DNA of 5,110 nt from Pseudobdellovibrio sp031428275 (GTDB taxonomy: Bacteria > Bdellovibrionota > Bdellovibrionia > Bdellovibrionales > Bdellovibrionaceae), in assembly GCA_031428275.1 (NCBI GenBank), contig JANPPC010000037.1, positions 1-5,110 of the forward strand. Reading direction: 5' to 3'. The notes under the pieces are model-generated. The model made no database searches. It saw only the letters and a program-made list of their open reading frames with translations, and was not told the DNA's origin. A program made the position numbers and the translations under genes. Shown piece after piece: positions 1-5,110 of the stretch (position 1 is its first letter; every line of letters starts with the position of its first letter).

Positions 1-37
1 CAAGTGGCCATTTTTTATTTTTCTTTGGATCTGTCAT
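1..37 (-). CDS. Probable 5' end of a leftward gene (partial, cut by window edge)
   Basis: Read on the minus strand, an ATG at 37-35 opens MTDPKKNKKWPL and then runs off the window. An in-frame TGA lies four codons upstream (49-47), so this ATG is the first possible one in its frame. A GTGAG stretch lies about eight bases before it and could act as a weak ribosome binding site. The lysine-rich start followed by WPL is plausible for a cytoplasmic or inner-membrane protein, but twelve codons cannot identify a family. If real, it is divergent from the methyltransferase-like gene at 212. The region between also carries an inverted repeat at 55-69 and a hairpin at 148-177. Confidence 0.4.
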   Translation of the reverse strand, partial: MTDPKKNKKWPL

Positions 38-54
38 TTCTGATTCTCACTTTC

Positions 55-69
55 AATCCGTATCGGATT
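55..69. repeat. Short inverted repeat AATCCG-TAT-CGGATT
   Basis: Perfect 6-base arms separated by three bases lie just upstream of the candidate ribosome binding site of the leftward partial gene. The dyad could be an operator or a small mRNA hairpin in that gene's leader. Arms this short can also arise by chance, so I give it low weight. Confidence 0.25.
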
Positions 70-147
70 TATTGTTACAAATCAGGAAGCCTGTCTCATT
101 TTGATAATCCAACTAGACTACGAAATCTTCACCGCACTCCACTTCTT

Positions 148-179
148 AAGGCGAATTGGCGTTAGCTACTTCGCCTTTT
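148..179 (+). terminator. Hairpin with T-rich tail upstream of the Rsm22-like gene (terminator or attenuator candidate)
   Basis: AAGGCGAA (148-155) pairs perfectly with TTCGCCTT (170-177) around a 14-base loop, followed by TT, GCA and TTTT. The T-rich tail is on the plus-strand side only. No plus-strand gene is visible upstream in the window, so the hairpin would act on a transcript starting nearby. A GATAAT sequence at 103-108 resembles a -10 box, though I found no good -35 partner. It could attenuate transcription into the gene at 212, end a short RNA of roughly 65-70 bases, or terminate transcription entering from outside the window. The interrupted T tract makes it weaker than the terminator at 2970-2997. 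Confidence 0.45.
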
Positions 180-211
180 GCATTTTCTGGGCTTAGCTGC
201 TACAAGAAAAT

Positions 212-1207
212 ATGTTTGCCGAAAATCCGAGTCACCCCATTCAAGCAATCGCCGATGCCGTTTTAAAATTGTCGGATTATTATATTAAATATCCCGACAA
301 AGAAACTCCGTGGAACGAAAATTTTTGCCAAATTGCTTACCGAAATTATTTTTTACCCTTGAATCAAATTCGGTGCGCTAAGGTGATCGAGCGCGGACAA
401 GTCGTTAATTTTTTCGAAGACCTAACCCACTTTATCGATTGGGGATCGGGCCCCGGAACAGCTAGTTTTGCCTTAGCTCAGAATTTAAAATTAAAAAACC
501 AAATTAAAAAACAGTTTTTGGTCGATCTATCCAGTGGCCCACACCGCACATTCGCAGATATGCATAAAGATTTAATCAACCCAGAATTATCGACCCGCCT
601 AGAATTTAAACCTTTTCTAGACCAAAAAAACAGAACCTGTTTAGTTTTTTCATATTCAATGACCGAGATCGAAAAATTACCGGCCGGTTGGGATCAAGCC
701 GAAGCATTAATGATTCTTGAGCCCGCAACAAGTCAAGACGGCCGAAAACTTTTACAACTTCGCCAGCAGCTAATCGAAAAAGGCTATTCGATTTGGGCTC
801 CGTGCGTGCATCAGCAAGCTTGCCCCCTACTAACAAAATCTGCGACGGATTGGTGTCACGATCGTTTTGTCGTCGATGCACCTGATTGGTTTTGGCAAGT
901 CGATCAACTTTTGCCGATGAAAAATAAAACTATTACGACAAGTTATCTGTTAGCGCGTAAAAAACCCGCTGCCACTTTCTCAAAAAATGATGGCCGCCTA
1001 ACCGGTGATTCACGAAAAGAAAAAGGTAAAACCCGCCAGATGGTTTGCCGTAATGAAGAACGCGAGTTTCTAACTTGGATGCACAAAGAAGGAAAAACTC
1101 AAACTATTCCCCGCGGAGAACTGGTCAAAATAACAGAAAATCACGAGCTAAAATCGAACGAAATTCGCGTTAAAGAAAATTGCCAAATAATCACTGAAAA
1201 ATCATAA
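212..1207 (+). CDS. Rsm22-family ribosomal small-subunit methyltransferase-like protein
   Basis: The 331-residue cytoplasmic protein has a class I SAM-dependent methyltransferase fold. Motif I is clear at residues 75-87 (IDWGSGPGTASFA). SYSMTEIEKLP (147-157) and MILEPATSQDGRKLL (167-181) match the later strands of the Rsm22 family, related to mitochondrial Rsm22/METTL17. The family hallmark follows: APCVHQQACP with C198 and C204 (C-X5-C), DWC with C215, and RKEKGKTRQMVC (268-279) with C279. In METTL17-type proteins, four cysteines in this arrangement bind a [4Fe-4S] cluster, so cluster binding here is inferred. The known role is association with the small ribosomal subunit during assembly; whether bacterial members methylate rRNA is unclear. 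The ATG at 212 has only an AAGAAA-like, weak ribosome binding site. The gene precedes gcvT by 62 bases on the same strand with no terminator seen between them, so cotranscription is possible. The C-terminal 35-50 residues look basic and poorly conserved. Confidence 0.85.
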   Translation: MFAENPSHPIQAIADAVLKLSDYYIKYPDKETPWNENFCQIAYRNYFLPLNQIRCAKVIERGQVVNFFEDLTHFIDWGSGPGTASFALAQNLKLKNQIKKQFLVDLSSGPHRTFADMHKDLINPELSTRLEFKPFLDQKNRTCLVFSYSMTEIEKLPAGWDQAEALMILEPATSQDGRKLLQLRQQLIEKGYSIWAPCVHQQACPLLTKSATDWCHDRFVVDAPDWFWQVDQLLPMKNKTITTSYLLARKKPAATFSKNDGRLTGDSRKEKGKTRQMVCRNEEREFLTWMHKEGKTQTIPRGELVKITENHELKSNEIRVKENCQIITEKS

Positions 1208-1269
1208 ATATTTCAGATACGCATTAAGCTTTTGATTTATTGATGACTGGCCAAGGCCGCGAATGTTAG

Positions 1270-2376
1270 ATGTTTCCTATGTCAAATACACAGCAAAAAA
1301 CTCCGCTTTATGATGAACACGTTAAACTAAATGCCCGCATTGTTGATTTTGCCGGCTGGATGATGCCCGTGCAATACGAAGGCTTAAAAGAAGAACACGC
1401 GCACACAAGAAATGAAGTTGGTTTGTTCGACGTTTCCCACATGGGAGAAATTCGCGTTAAGGGACCAAAAGCCGTTGAAGCATTACAATGGCTAACCACT
1501 AATGACGTCAGCACTTTAGAAGCGGGGCAAGCGCACTATTCATTATTACCAAATACTCAAGGTGGATTGGTCGACGATATTTTTGTCTATTGTCTGGTTA
1601 AAAATGCGGATTACTTAGTTTGCGTTAATGCATCTAACAAAGATAAAGATTTTGCGTGGATGACCGAACACAATAAGGGCGCCGACATCAGCGATGAATC
1701 AAGTATCTGGGGCCAGATCGCGATTCAGGGGCCGAAAGCTTTACAACTATGTGACTCGGTTTTCGCGCCCATTAAAGTTTCTGAAATGGGTCGTAACCAA
1801 ATCAAAGTTGGTAAATTTAAAAATCACACCATTATGATCGCAACAACCGGGTACACCGGAGAAAAAGGCTGCGAAGTTTTTGTTGATGCGGCAGGTACAA
1901 GCGAATTATGGCAGGCCTTACTGAATGACAATTCTGCTAGCGCAAAAGCAATCGGCCTTGGCGCTCGAGATTCACTTCGCACAGAAATGAAGTTCTCGCT
2001 TTATGGGCACGAAATCGATGACACAACGAATCCTTACGAAGCCACTTTGGGTTGGGCCATCAAACCAAACGCGAAAGACTTCTTAGGTAAAGAGATAATT
2101 TTAAAAGGCAAAGAAGGCGGCTTAAAACGTAAGCTTGTCGGCTTCAAGATGCTTGAACGAGGCATTCCGCGCCAAGGTTATGAAATCAAAAAACAAGATG
2201 GCGAAAAAATAGGCGTCGTTACCAGCGGAACTCATTCGCCAACGCTTGATGAACCGATCGGAATCGCCTATGTTGAAACTTCAGTTTCAACAGAAGGCTC
2301 GAACTTTTTCGTCGATATTCGCGGAAAATTAGTTAAAGCTTGTGTCGTGAAAACTCCTTTTGTAAATAAAGGATAA
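1270..2376 (+). CDS. gcvT: Glycine cleavage system T protein (aminomethyltransferase)
   Basis: GcvT takes the aminomethyl group from lipoyl-GcvH and passes its methylene carbon to tetrahydrofolate, releasing ammonia (EC 2.1.2.10). The 368 residues are the normal bacterial length. Visible hallmarks are TPLYDEHVKLNAR (11-23), VDFAGWMMPVQYEG (25-38), VGLFDVSHMGEI (50-61), GGLVDDIFVY with the conserved acidic pair D102/D103 (98-107), ATTGYTGEKGCEVF (191-204), LGARDSLRTEM (230-240), VTSGTHSPTL (317-326) and the C-terminal RGKLVKACVVKTPFV (351-365). These make it a true T protein rather than a YgfZ-type relative. Two starts are possible: ATG at 1270 (MFPMSN) or ATG at 1279 (MSNTQQKTPLY). The latter resembles typical GcvT starts, but neither has a good ribosome binding site, so I keep the longer form with reservation. 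gcvH follows after 56 bases. No glycine riboswitch is visible in the short upstream gap. Confidence 0.97.
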   Translation: MFPMSNTQQKTPLYDEHVKLNARIVDFAGWMMPVQYEGLKEEHAHTRNEVGLFDVSHMGEIRVKGPKAVEALQWLTTNDVSTLEAGQAHYSLLPNTQGGLVDDIFVYCLVKNADYLVCVNASNKDKDFAWMTEHNKGADISDESSIWGQIAIQGPKALQLCDSVFAPIKVSEMGRNQIKVGKFKNHTIMIATTGYTGEKGCEVFVDAAGTSELWQALLNDNSASAKAIGLGARDSLRTEMKFSLYGHEIDDTTNPYEATLGWAIKPNAKDFLGKEIILKGKEGGLKRKLVGFKMLERGIPRQGYEIKKQDGEKIGVVTSGTHSPTLDEPIGIAYVETSVSTEGSNFFVDIRGKLVKACVVKTPFVNKG

Positions 2377-2421
2377 TCGTTTTAGTTTCTGATTTAGTTA
2401 GTTAGCTTTTTACAGCTTTAT

Positions 2422-2426
2422 AGGAG
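2422..2426 (+). promoter_or_regulatory. Strong ribosome binding site of gcvH
   Basis: AGGAG lies six bases before the gcvH ATG at 2433, an optimal Shine-Dalgarno site and spacing. It fixes the gcvH start. It contrasts with gcvT, which has no recognisable site, and suggests that the H protein is made at a higher level than the T protein. Confidence 0.8.
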
Positions 2427-2432
2427 AATCCC

Positions 2433-2822
2433 ATGGCTTTTATCGTACCAGAAGAATATTACTACTCTAAAGATCACGAATGGGCTCAAGTTGACGAGAA
2501 CATCGTTACCGTGGGAATCACTGAATTCGCTCAAGACCAATTAGGCGAAGTCGTTTACGTAGATCTTCCTGAAGAAGGACAAAAGGTAACTCAGAACCAA
2601 ACTTTTGGCGTTGTCGAGTCGGTTAAAGCCGTTTCAGATCTTTACGCCCCGGTTTCTGGTACCGTTATCGAAGTTAACACTTCGTTAATGGACGACCCTT
2701 CATCTTTAAACGACGATCCAAATAATCAAGGTTGGTTAGTTCGTATCGAGATGGACTCTGAAAAAGAACTTGCTAACTTAATGCGCTCTCCAGAGTACAA
2801 AAAGTTAACCGCTGAAAAGTAG
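2433..2822 (+). CDS. gcvH: Glycine cleavage system H protein (lipoyl carrier)
   Basis: GcvH is the small lipoylated shuttle of the glycine cleavage system. Its lipoyl-lysine arm accepts the aminomethyl group from GcvP, presents it to GcvT, and is reoxidised by lipoamide dehydrogenase. The 129 residues match the family. YYSKDHEWA (10-18) is the usual N-terminal signature. VTVGITEFAQDQLGEVVYVDLPEEG (25-49, joined here from adjoining blocks) is the hybrid-motif core. GVVESVKAVSDLYAPVSG (59-76) carries the lipoylation site, with K65 in ESVKAVSD. NDDPNNQGWLVRI (93-105) is the conserved C-terminal part. A strong AGGAG site precedes the ATG. It follows gcvT in the usual order, but gcvP does not follow. 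Instead a leucine tRNA begins 53 bases after the stop, and a terminator lies just beyond it. Lipoyl carriers can also take part in lipoate transfer between enzymes, but nothing here shows that role specifically. Confidence 0.98.
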   Translation: MAFIVPEEYYYSKDHEWAQVDENIVTVGITEFAQDQLGEVVYVDLPEEGQKVTQNQTFGVVESVKAVSDLYAPVSGTVIEVNTSLMDDPSSLNDDPNNQGWLVRIEMDSEKELANLMRSPEYKKLTAEK

Positions 2823-2875
2823 TTTTTGCTTTTTAGTATTTAGTTAGCTACTACTACTTATCTGTTTTCGTCTGT

Positions 2876-2960
2876 GCCCAGTTGGTGGAATTGGCAGACA
2901 CACTAGGCTTAGAACCTAGCGCCGCAAGGCATGGGGGTTCGACTCCCTCACTGGGCACCA
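2876..2960 (+). tRNA. tRNA-Leu(UAG), reads CUA and likely other CUN codons
   Basis: The acceptor stem GCCCAGT (2876-2882) pairs with ACTGGGC (2950-2956), followed by discriminator A and an encoded CCA (2958-2960). The anticodon stem CTAGG/CCTAG encloses loop CTTAGAA, with anticodon TAG at 2910-2912. The T arm is GGGGG-TTCGACT-CCCTC. The variable region (2920-2932) forms a GCC-GCAA-GGC hairpin, giving the long extra arm of a class II tRNA; the D arm contains TGGTGGAATTGGCAGACAC as is usual in tRNA-Leu. Upstream bases 2826-2861 are AT-rich, but no clear promoter stands out, so transcription could come from its own weak promoter or from gcvH read-through with later processing. Confidence 0.97.
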
Positions 2961-2969
2961 TTTTTAATC

Positions 2970-2997
2970 AAAGCTGACTGTAGAGTCGGCTTTTTTT
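2970..2997 (+). terminator. Intrinsic terminator after tRNA-Leu(UAG)
   Basis: AAAGCTGACT (2970-2979) pairs with AGTCGGCTTT (2984-2993) through ten positions, one of them a G-U wobble, around the tetraloop GTAG. A run of seven T covers 2991-2997. It ends the gcv/tRNA transcript. It also lies downstream of the convergent dehydrogenase gene (stop at 3034-3036). Read leftward, the hairpin is followed by only a short, interrupted T tract, so bidirectional use is possible but weaker. Confidence 0.9.
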
Positions 2998-3033
2998 ATG
3001 TCAAAATCAAACCTTCACTTAAAGAATCAAGCT

Positions 3034-4095
3034 TCAGATACCTTTGGTCATATCCATCACGAAACGGTAGCGAACGTCGTTATTTTCAAGACGTTCTAAT
3101 GCGTTTTGAATTTCACTTGGCTGAATCATTTCTATTTCTGAATAAATATTGTGTTGAACGCAAAAATCTAACATCTCTTTTGTTTCGCGGGTTCCGCCAA
3201 CCCCCGAACTTGAAAGACGGCGACGGCCCATCGTTAGAAGCACTGGTTTTAAATCAAAACTATCCGGAATTCCTAACGAGCACAGGGTTGCATCCAGTTT
3301 CAATGCGATAATAAAGGGGTTCATATTATATTTTTTTGAAACGGTATCTAAAATGAAATCAAAGCGGTAAGCCTGCGCTTCCATTTGTTTTGCATCAGTC
3401 GATAAAACAACCTCGTGCGCTCCTAAACTTAAAGCCTCTTCAACTTTATTGGCCGAAGTCGTAAACGCAACGACATGCGCACCCATCGCCCGTGCAAATT
3501 TAACGGCTAAGTGGCCTAGCCCGCCGATACCAATGACGCCAACAACTTGCCCTGGCCCGACCTTCCAATGACGTAGTGGTGAATAAACGGTAACGCCTGC
3601 ACACATTAGCGGAGCCGCCGCTTCGCGCTTAATTCCCGCAGGTAAATGGTAAACAAATTTTTTATCGGCGACGTAACTGTCCGAAAATCCGCCTCGTGTG
3701 CGTGCGCCATCGATTCGATCTAAGCCATCATAGGTTAAAGTTGGAAATGCACGACAGTAAGATTCGATCTCTTGCTTACAGGGGTCACAGACCCGACACG
3801 AATCAACGATGGTTCCGATTAAAACGGGATCCCCCGGTTTGAACTCAGAAACACTGGCCCCAACTTCGGTCACTTCGCCCATGATCTCGTGCCCAGGCAC
3901 AATCGGAAATTCACCGGCCCAACCGTCTTTGATTGCGTGCAAATCGCTATGGCAAATACCCGCATAAAGAATTTTAATCGCGACGTCATTTTCACGAATC
4001 GCGCGGCGATTAAACGACCAGGGCTTCATAGGCCCACCTTTTTCGAACGCTGCAAAACCCTTGGCCGGGCGATTAAATAGAAATTTTTGATCCAT
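3034..4095 (-). CDS. Zinc-dependent alcohol dehydrogenase, YahK/cinnamyl-alcohol-dehydrogenase type, probably NADP(H)-linked
   Basis: This 353-residue cytoplasmic medium-chain dehydrogenase interconverts alcohols and aldehydes, most likely acting as an aldehyde reductase. Catalytic zinc ligands are visible: C48 in GICHSDLH, H69/E70 in PGHE, and C165 in LMCAGVTVYSPLRHW. The structural zinc site is C100, C103, C106 and C114 (DSCRVCDPC...YC). The Rossmann loop is VIGIGGLGHLAVKFA (187-201). FTTSANK (211-217) matches the serine/lysine pattern that holds the NADP 2'-phosphate in this subfamily. MLDFCVQHNI and DVRYRFVMD near the C terminus are also typical of YahK-like enzymes. I chose the ATG at 4095 (MDQKFLF) because GGAG lies six bases upstream; the same frame stays open to 4203, but that extension crosses the divergent promoter region and overlaps the tetR start. 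The true substrate cannot be read from sequence. The divergent TetR gene suggests induction by an aldehyde or related electrophile (inference). Confidence 0.95.
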   Translation of the reverse strand: MDQKFLFNRPAKGFAAFEKGGPMKPWSFNRRAIRENDVAIKILYAGICHSDLHAIKDGWAGEFPIVPGHEIMGEVTEVGASVSEFKPGDPVLIGTIVDSCRVCDPCKQEIESYCRAFPTLTYDGLDRIDGARTRGGFSDSYVADKKFVYHLPAGIKREAAAPLMCAGVTVYSPLRHWKVGPGQVVGVIGIGGLGHLAVKFARAMGAHVVAFTTSANKVEEALSLGAHEVVLSTDAKQMEAQAYRFDFILDTVSKKYNMNPFIIALKLDATLCSLGIPDSFDLKPVLLTMGRRRLSSSGVGGTRETKEMLDFCVQHNIYSEIEMIQPSEIQNALERLENNDVRYRFVMDMTKGI

Positions 4096-4116
4096 TGATA
4101 GCTCCATTTGTGTTAC

Positions 4117-4176
4117 TTTACAGATTGCATGAACTGTAAACATGTTAACACTTTTACAAATTTTGTAAAGTGTAAA
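4117..4176. promoter_or_regulatory. Tandem operators: TTTACA/TGTAAA half-sites at 18-base steps between adh and tetR
   Basis: TTTACA occurs at 4117 and 4153, and its reverse complement TGTAAA at 4135 and 4171. The four half-sites alternate in orientation at an exact 18-base step. They can be read as two identical operators, TTTACA-N12-TGTAAA (4117-4140 and 4153-4176), separated by 12 bases. The first has 7-base arms (TTTACAG/CTGTAAA). A further TGTAAA at 4164 makes a perfect 17-base palindrome, TTTACAAATTTTGTAAA (4153-4169), inside the second. Arrays like this between a TetR gene and a divergent target are typical autoregulatory operators, so the adjacent TetR protein is the likely binder. 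Binding is inferred. Confidence 0.75.
4142..4169 (-). promoter_or_regulatory. Candidate promoter of the alcohol dehydrogenase gene
   Basis: On the minus strand, TTTACA (4169-4164) resembles a -35 box (TTGACA with one change). Sixteen bases later, TAACAT (4147-4142) matches four of six -10 positions. Transcription would start near 4135, about 40 bases before the ATG at 4095. The -35 box is one arm of the 17-base palindrome, so a repressor bound there would block the promoter. Confidence 0.4.
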
Positions 4177-4193
4177 GATTAGAGGATCTAGCG

Positions 4194-4748
4194 ATGAATA
4201 CAAAAGAGCTTAAAATCATTGAGGCAGCCCAAAAGCTATTCTTTCGCCATGGCTTCAAAAAAGTAAACATGAGCGAGATTGCCGAAGCTTCTGAACTATC
4301 CCGGCCGTCTGTGTATTCTGCCTTCGCAAACAAAGAGGCGATTATCGATGCCCTCATCCAATTAAGTATTGAAAATAATCATCACGAGACCGGCAAACAA
4401 TTAATAAAGCAAAAAAATCTACGTGACCAACTTGAATGCCTATTTGATATCTGGATCGTAAAACCTTTTGCCTCTGCGATCGATAACGAAAGCGGCCGCG
4501 AAATGTTAAGCACCATTGCCGATATCGTTCCCGACAGTGTGAATCAGATTTACAAAGAATTTGAAGCTTGTGTCGTTACGGTGCTAAAGCCGGCCATGAA
4601 AAAGAAGACCGACTTATCACCCAAAGACTTAGCTCATATCTTAAGTATGGCCACGAAAGGCATCAAAGCTTCTTCAGACAATTTACCCGAGCTTCGCCGC
4701 CTGGTAAACGGCCTGATCACCATGACTTTGACAATGGTTGATAAATAA
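4194..4748 (+). CDS. TetR/AcrR-family transcriptional regulator
   Basis: This 184-residue protein has the usual TetR layout. The N-terminal DNA-binding domain is at about residues 5-52: IIEAAQKLFFRHGFKKVNMS packs the first helices, and the helix-turn-helix is SEIAEASELSRPSVYSAFANKEAII, written here as positions 27-51. The remainder (about 55-184) is an all-helical ligand-binding and dimerisation domain that does not reveal its ligand. Two cysteines, C82 and C126, could matter if it senses electrophiles, but this is speculation. AGAGGA (4181-4186) seven bases before the ATG is a good ribosome binding site. The gene is divergent from the zinc alcohol dehydrogenase and shares with it the TTTACA/TGTAAA operators, so it probably represses both that gene and itself. 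No promoter with good -35 and -10 boxes is evident for it; TTTACA at 4153-4158 is the best -35 candidate. No terminator is visible downstream before the tRNA. Confidence 0.93.
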   Translation: MNTKELKIIEAAQKLFFRHGFKKVNMSEIAEASELSRPSVYSAFANKEAIIDALIQLSIENNHHETGKQLIKQKNLRDQLECLFDIWIVKPFASAIDNESGREMLSTIADIVPDSVNQIYKEFEACVVTVLKPAMKKKTDLSPKDLAHILSMATKGIKASSDNLPELRRLVNGLITMTLTMVDK

Positions 4749-4758
4749 TATTTTTTAG

Positions 4759-4787
4759 TAGAAGACCCTGGTCACGAGCGCTATATT
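4759..4787 (+). promoter_or_regulatory. Candidate promoter of tRNA-Leu(CAG)
   Basis: TATATT at 4782-4787 is a good -10 box. TAGAAG at 4759-4764, 17 bases upstream, is a poor -35 box. The bases just after the -10 (AACCCCGAG) are GC-rich, like the discriminator of stable-RNA promoters under stringent control. The tRNA begins at 4808, leaving a short 5' leader for RNase P to remove. Confidence 0.45.
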
Positions 4788-4807
4788 AACCCCGAGTCTT
4801 TTCAACT

Positions 4808-4892
4808 GCGCGGGTGGTGGAATTGGTAGACACGCTGGTCTCAGAAGCCAGAGCCGAAAGGTGTAGGGGTTCAAGTCCCCTCTCGCGCACCA
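4808..4892 (+). tRNA. tRNA-Leu(CAG), reads CUG
   Basis: The acceptor stem GCGCGGG (4808-4814) pairs with CTCGCGC (4882-4888) with one G-U wobble, followed by discriminator A and an encoded CCA (4890-4892). The anticodon stem CTGGT/GCCAG encloses loop CTCAGAA, with anticodon CAG at 4842-4844. The T arm AGGGG-TTCAAGT-CCCCT is perfect. The variable region (4852-4864) contains a GCC-GAAA-GGT hairpin, as expected for class II leucine tRNA. It belongs to the same isotype as the tRNA at 2876-2960 but is a different isoacceptor. No T-tract terminator is seen immediately downstream. Confidence 0.97.
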
Positions 4893-5110
4893 GTTTGAAA
4901 AGTATTCGAACGTTCATGCCTTCCGCATTAATACGCTCAGTATTCGGAAAATAGAAACGTGCGCAATTCAGGTTCTACTCAATCAGAGGGGGAATCGCAG
5001 TTTCAAGTTAATGAAGTTTTCTAGTTCTATTTATTATTCCATTCCATCCACAAAGTGCAAGCACTCTTAATCTATAATTATTAAAATTCCTAAATCCAAA
5101 AGCACGTCTG
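4893..5110. other. Intergenic region to the window end, no gene seen
   Basis: I see no convincing reading frame on either strand over these 218 bases, and no T-tract terminator. Composition becomes AT-rich towards the end, as in a promoter region. The structures visible are the imperfect hairpin at 4921-4949 and the short dyad AGTGCAAGCACT at 5054-5065. No direct repeat of the tRNA 3' end appears, so an attachment site is not supported within the window. Confidence 0.5.
4921..4949. repeat. Imperfect hairpin downstream of tRNA-Leu(CAG)
   Basis: TTCCG (4921-4925) pairs with CGGAA (4945-4949), and AATAC (4930-4934) pairs with GTATT (4940-4944) around loop GCTCA. CATT bulges out on the left side. 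No T tract follows on the plus strand, so it is not a standard intrinsic terminator. It could help end or process the tRNA transcript, or be a fortuitous structure. Confidence 0.35.

Noticed and set aside
606..881. Minus-strand open frame of 91 codons within the Rsm22-like gene
   Set aside because: It is antisense to a well-supported coding region. Its translation has no family features, and the plus-strand frame explains the conserved motifs.
1208..1269. Glycine riboswitch upstream of gcvT
   Set aside because: The gap is only 62 bases, too short for a glycine aptamer plus an expression platform, and only a trivial GGCC-AA-GGCC dyad is visible.
2398..2849. TTAGTTAGCT occurring in both the gcvT-gcvH and the gcvH-tRNA gaps
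   Set aside because: A shared 10-base AT-rich word is expected by chance in 5 kb of this composition, and no longer repeat or symmetry surrounds it.
2931..3311. Open reading frame of 126 codons on the plus strand
   Set aside because: It begins inside tRNA-Leu(UAG), runs through the terminator, and then lies antisense to the clearly coding dehydrogenase. It has no ribosome binding site or recognisable protein features.
4096..4203. N-terminal extension of the dehydrogenase to an ATG at 4203
   Set aside because: The extra 36 residues would cover the operators and overlap the tetR start, resemble no family member, and lack a ribosome binding site. The ATG at 4095 has GGAG and yields the normal length.
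4866..5110. Integration attachment site at the 3' end of tRNA-Leu(CAG)
   Set aside because: No second copy of the tRNA 3' end and no integrase is seen in the window. A downstream site outside the window cannot be judged.

Overview
This window looks like ordinary bacterial chromosome of moderately low GC. It has compact genes, class II leucine tRNAs with encoded CCA, and Shine-Dalgarno sites of the AGGAG type. The protein style (lysine- and asparagine-rich, with a GcvT carrying LRTEMKFSLYGHEID) reminds me of Bdellovibrio-like predatory bacteria (Bdellovibrionota). That is an impression from memory, not a proven assignment.

Layout. The first 37 bases probably hold the beginning of a gene running leftward off the window. 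A divergent intergenic region of about 175 bases follows, with a hairpin that could be a terminator or attenuator. Three rightward genes come next: an Rsm22-type, SAM-dependent, ribosome-associated methyltransferase-like protein with four cysteines suited to an iron-sulfur cluster (212-1207); gcvT (1270-2376); and gcvH (2433-2822). A tRNA-Leu(UAG) (2876-2960) and a strong intrinsic terminator (2970-2997) close this block. Next comes a leftward zinc- and probably NADP-dependent alcohol dehydrogenase of the YahK/cinnamyl-alcohol-dehydrogenase type (3034-4095). It is divergent from a TetR-family regulator (4194-4748). A second leucine tRNA, tRNA-Leu(CAG) (4808-4892), follows with its own promoter-like sequence. 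The last 218 bases show no gene.

How the genes work together. GcvT and GcvH are two of the four glycine cleavage components; gcvP and lpd are not beside them and must lie elsewhere if the system works. The dehydrogenase and the TetR gene form a classic regulator-target pair. Their shared 98-base intergenic region contains TTTACA/TGTAAA half-sites in alternating orientation at an exact 18-base step, which I read as two tandem operators of identical architecture (TTTACA-N12-TGTAAA). This is the most distinctive signal in the window. I saw no mobile element, CRISPR array or clearly novel multi-gene system.
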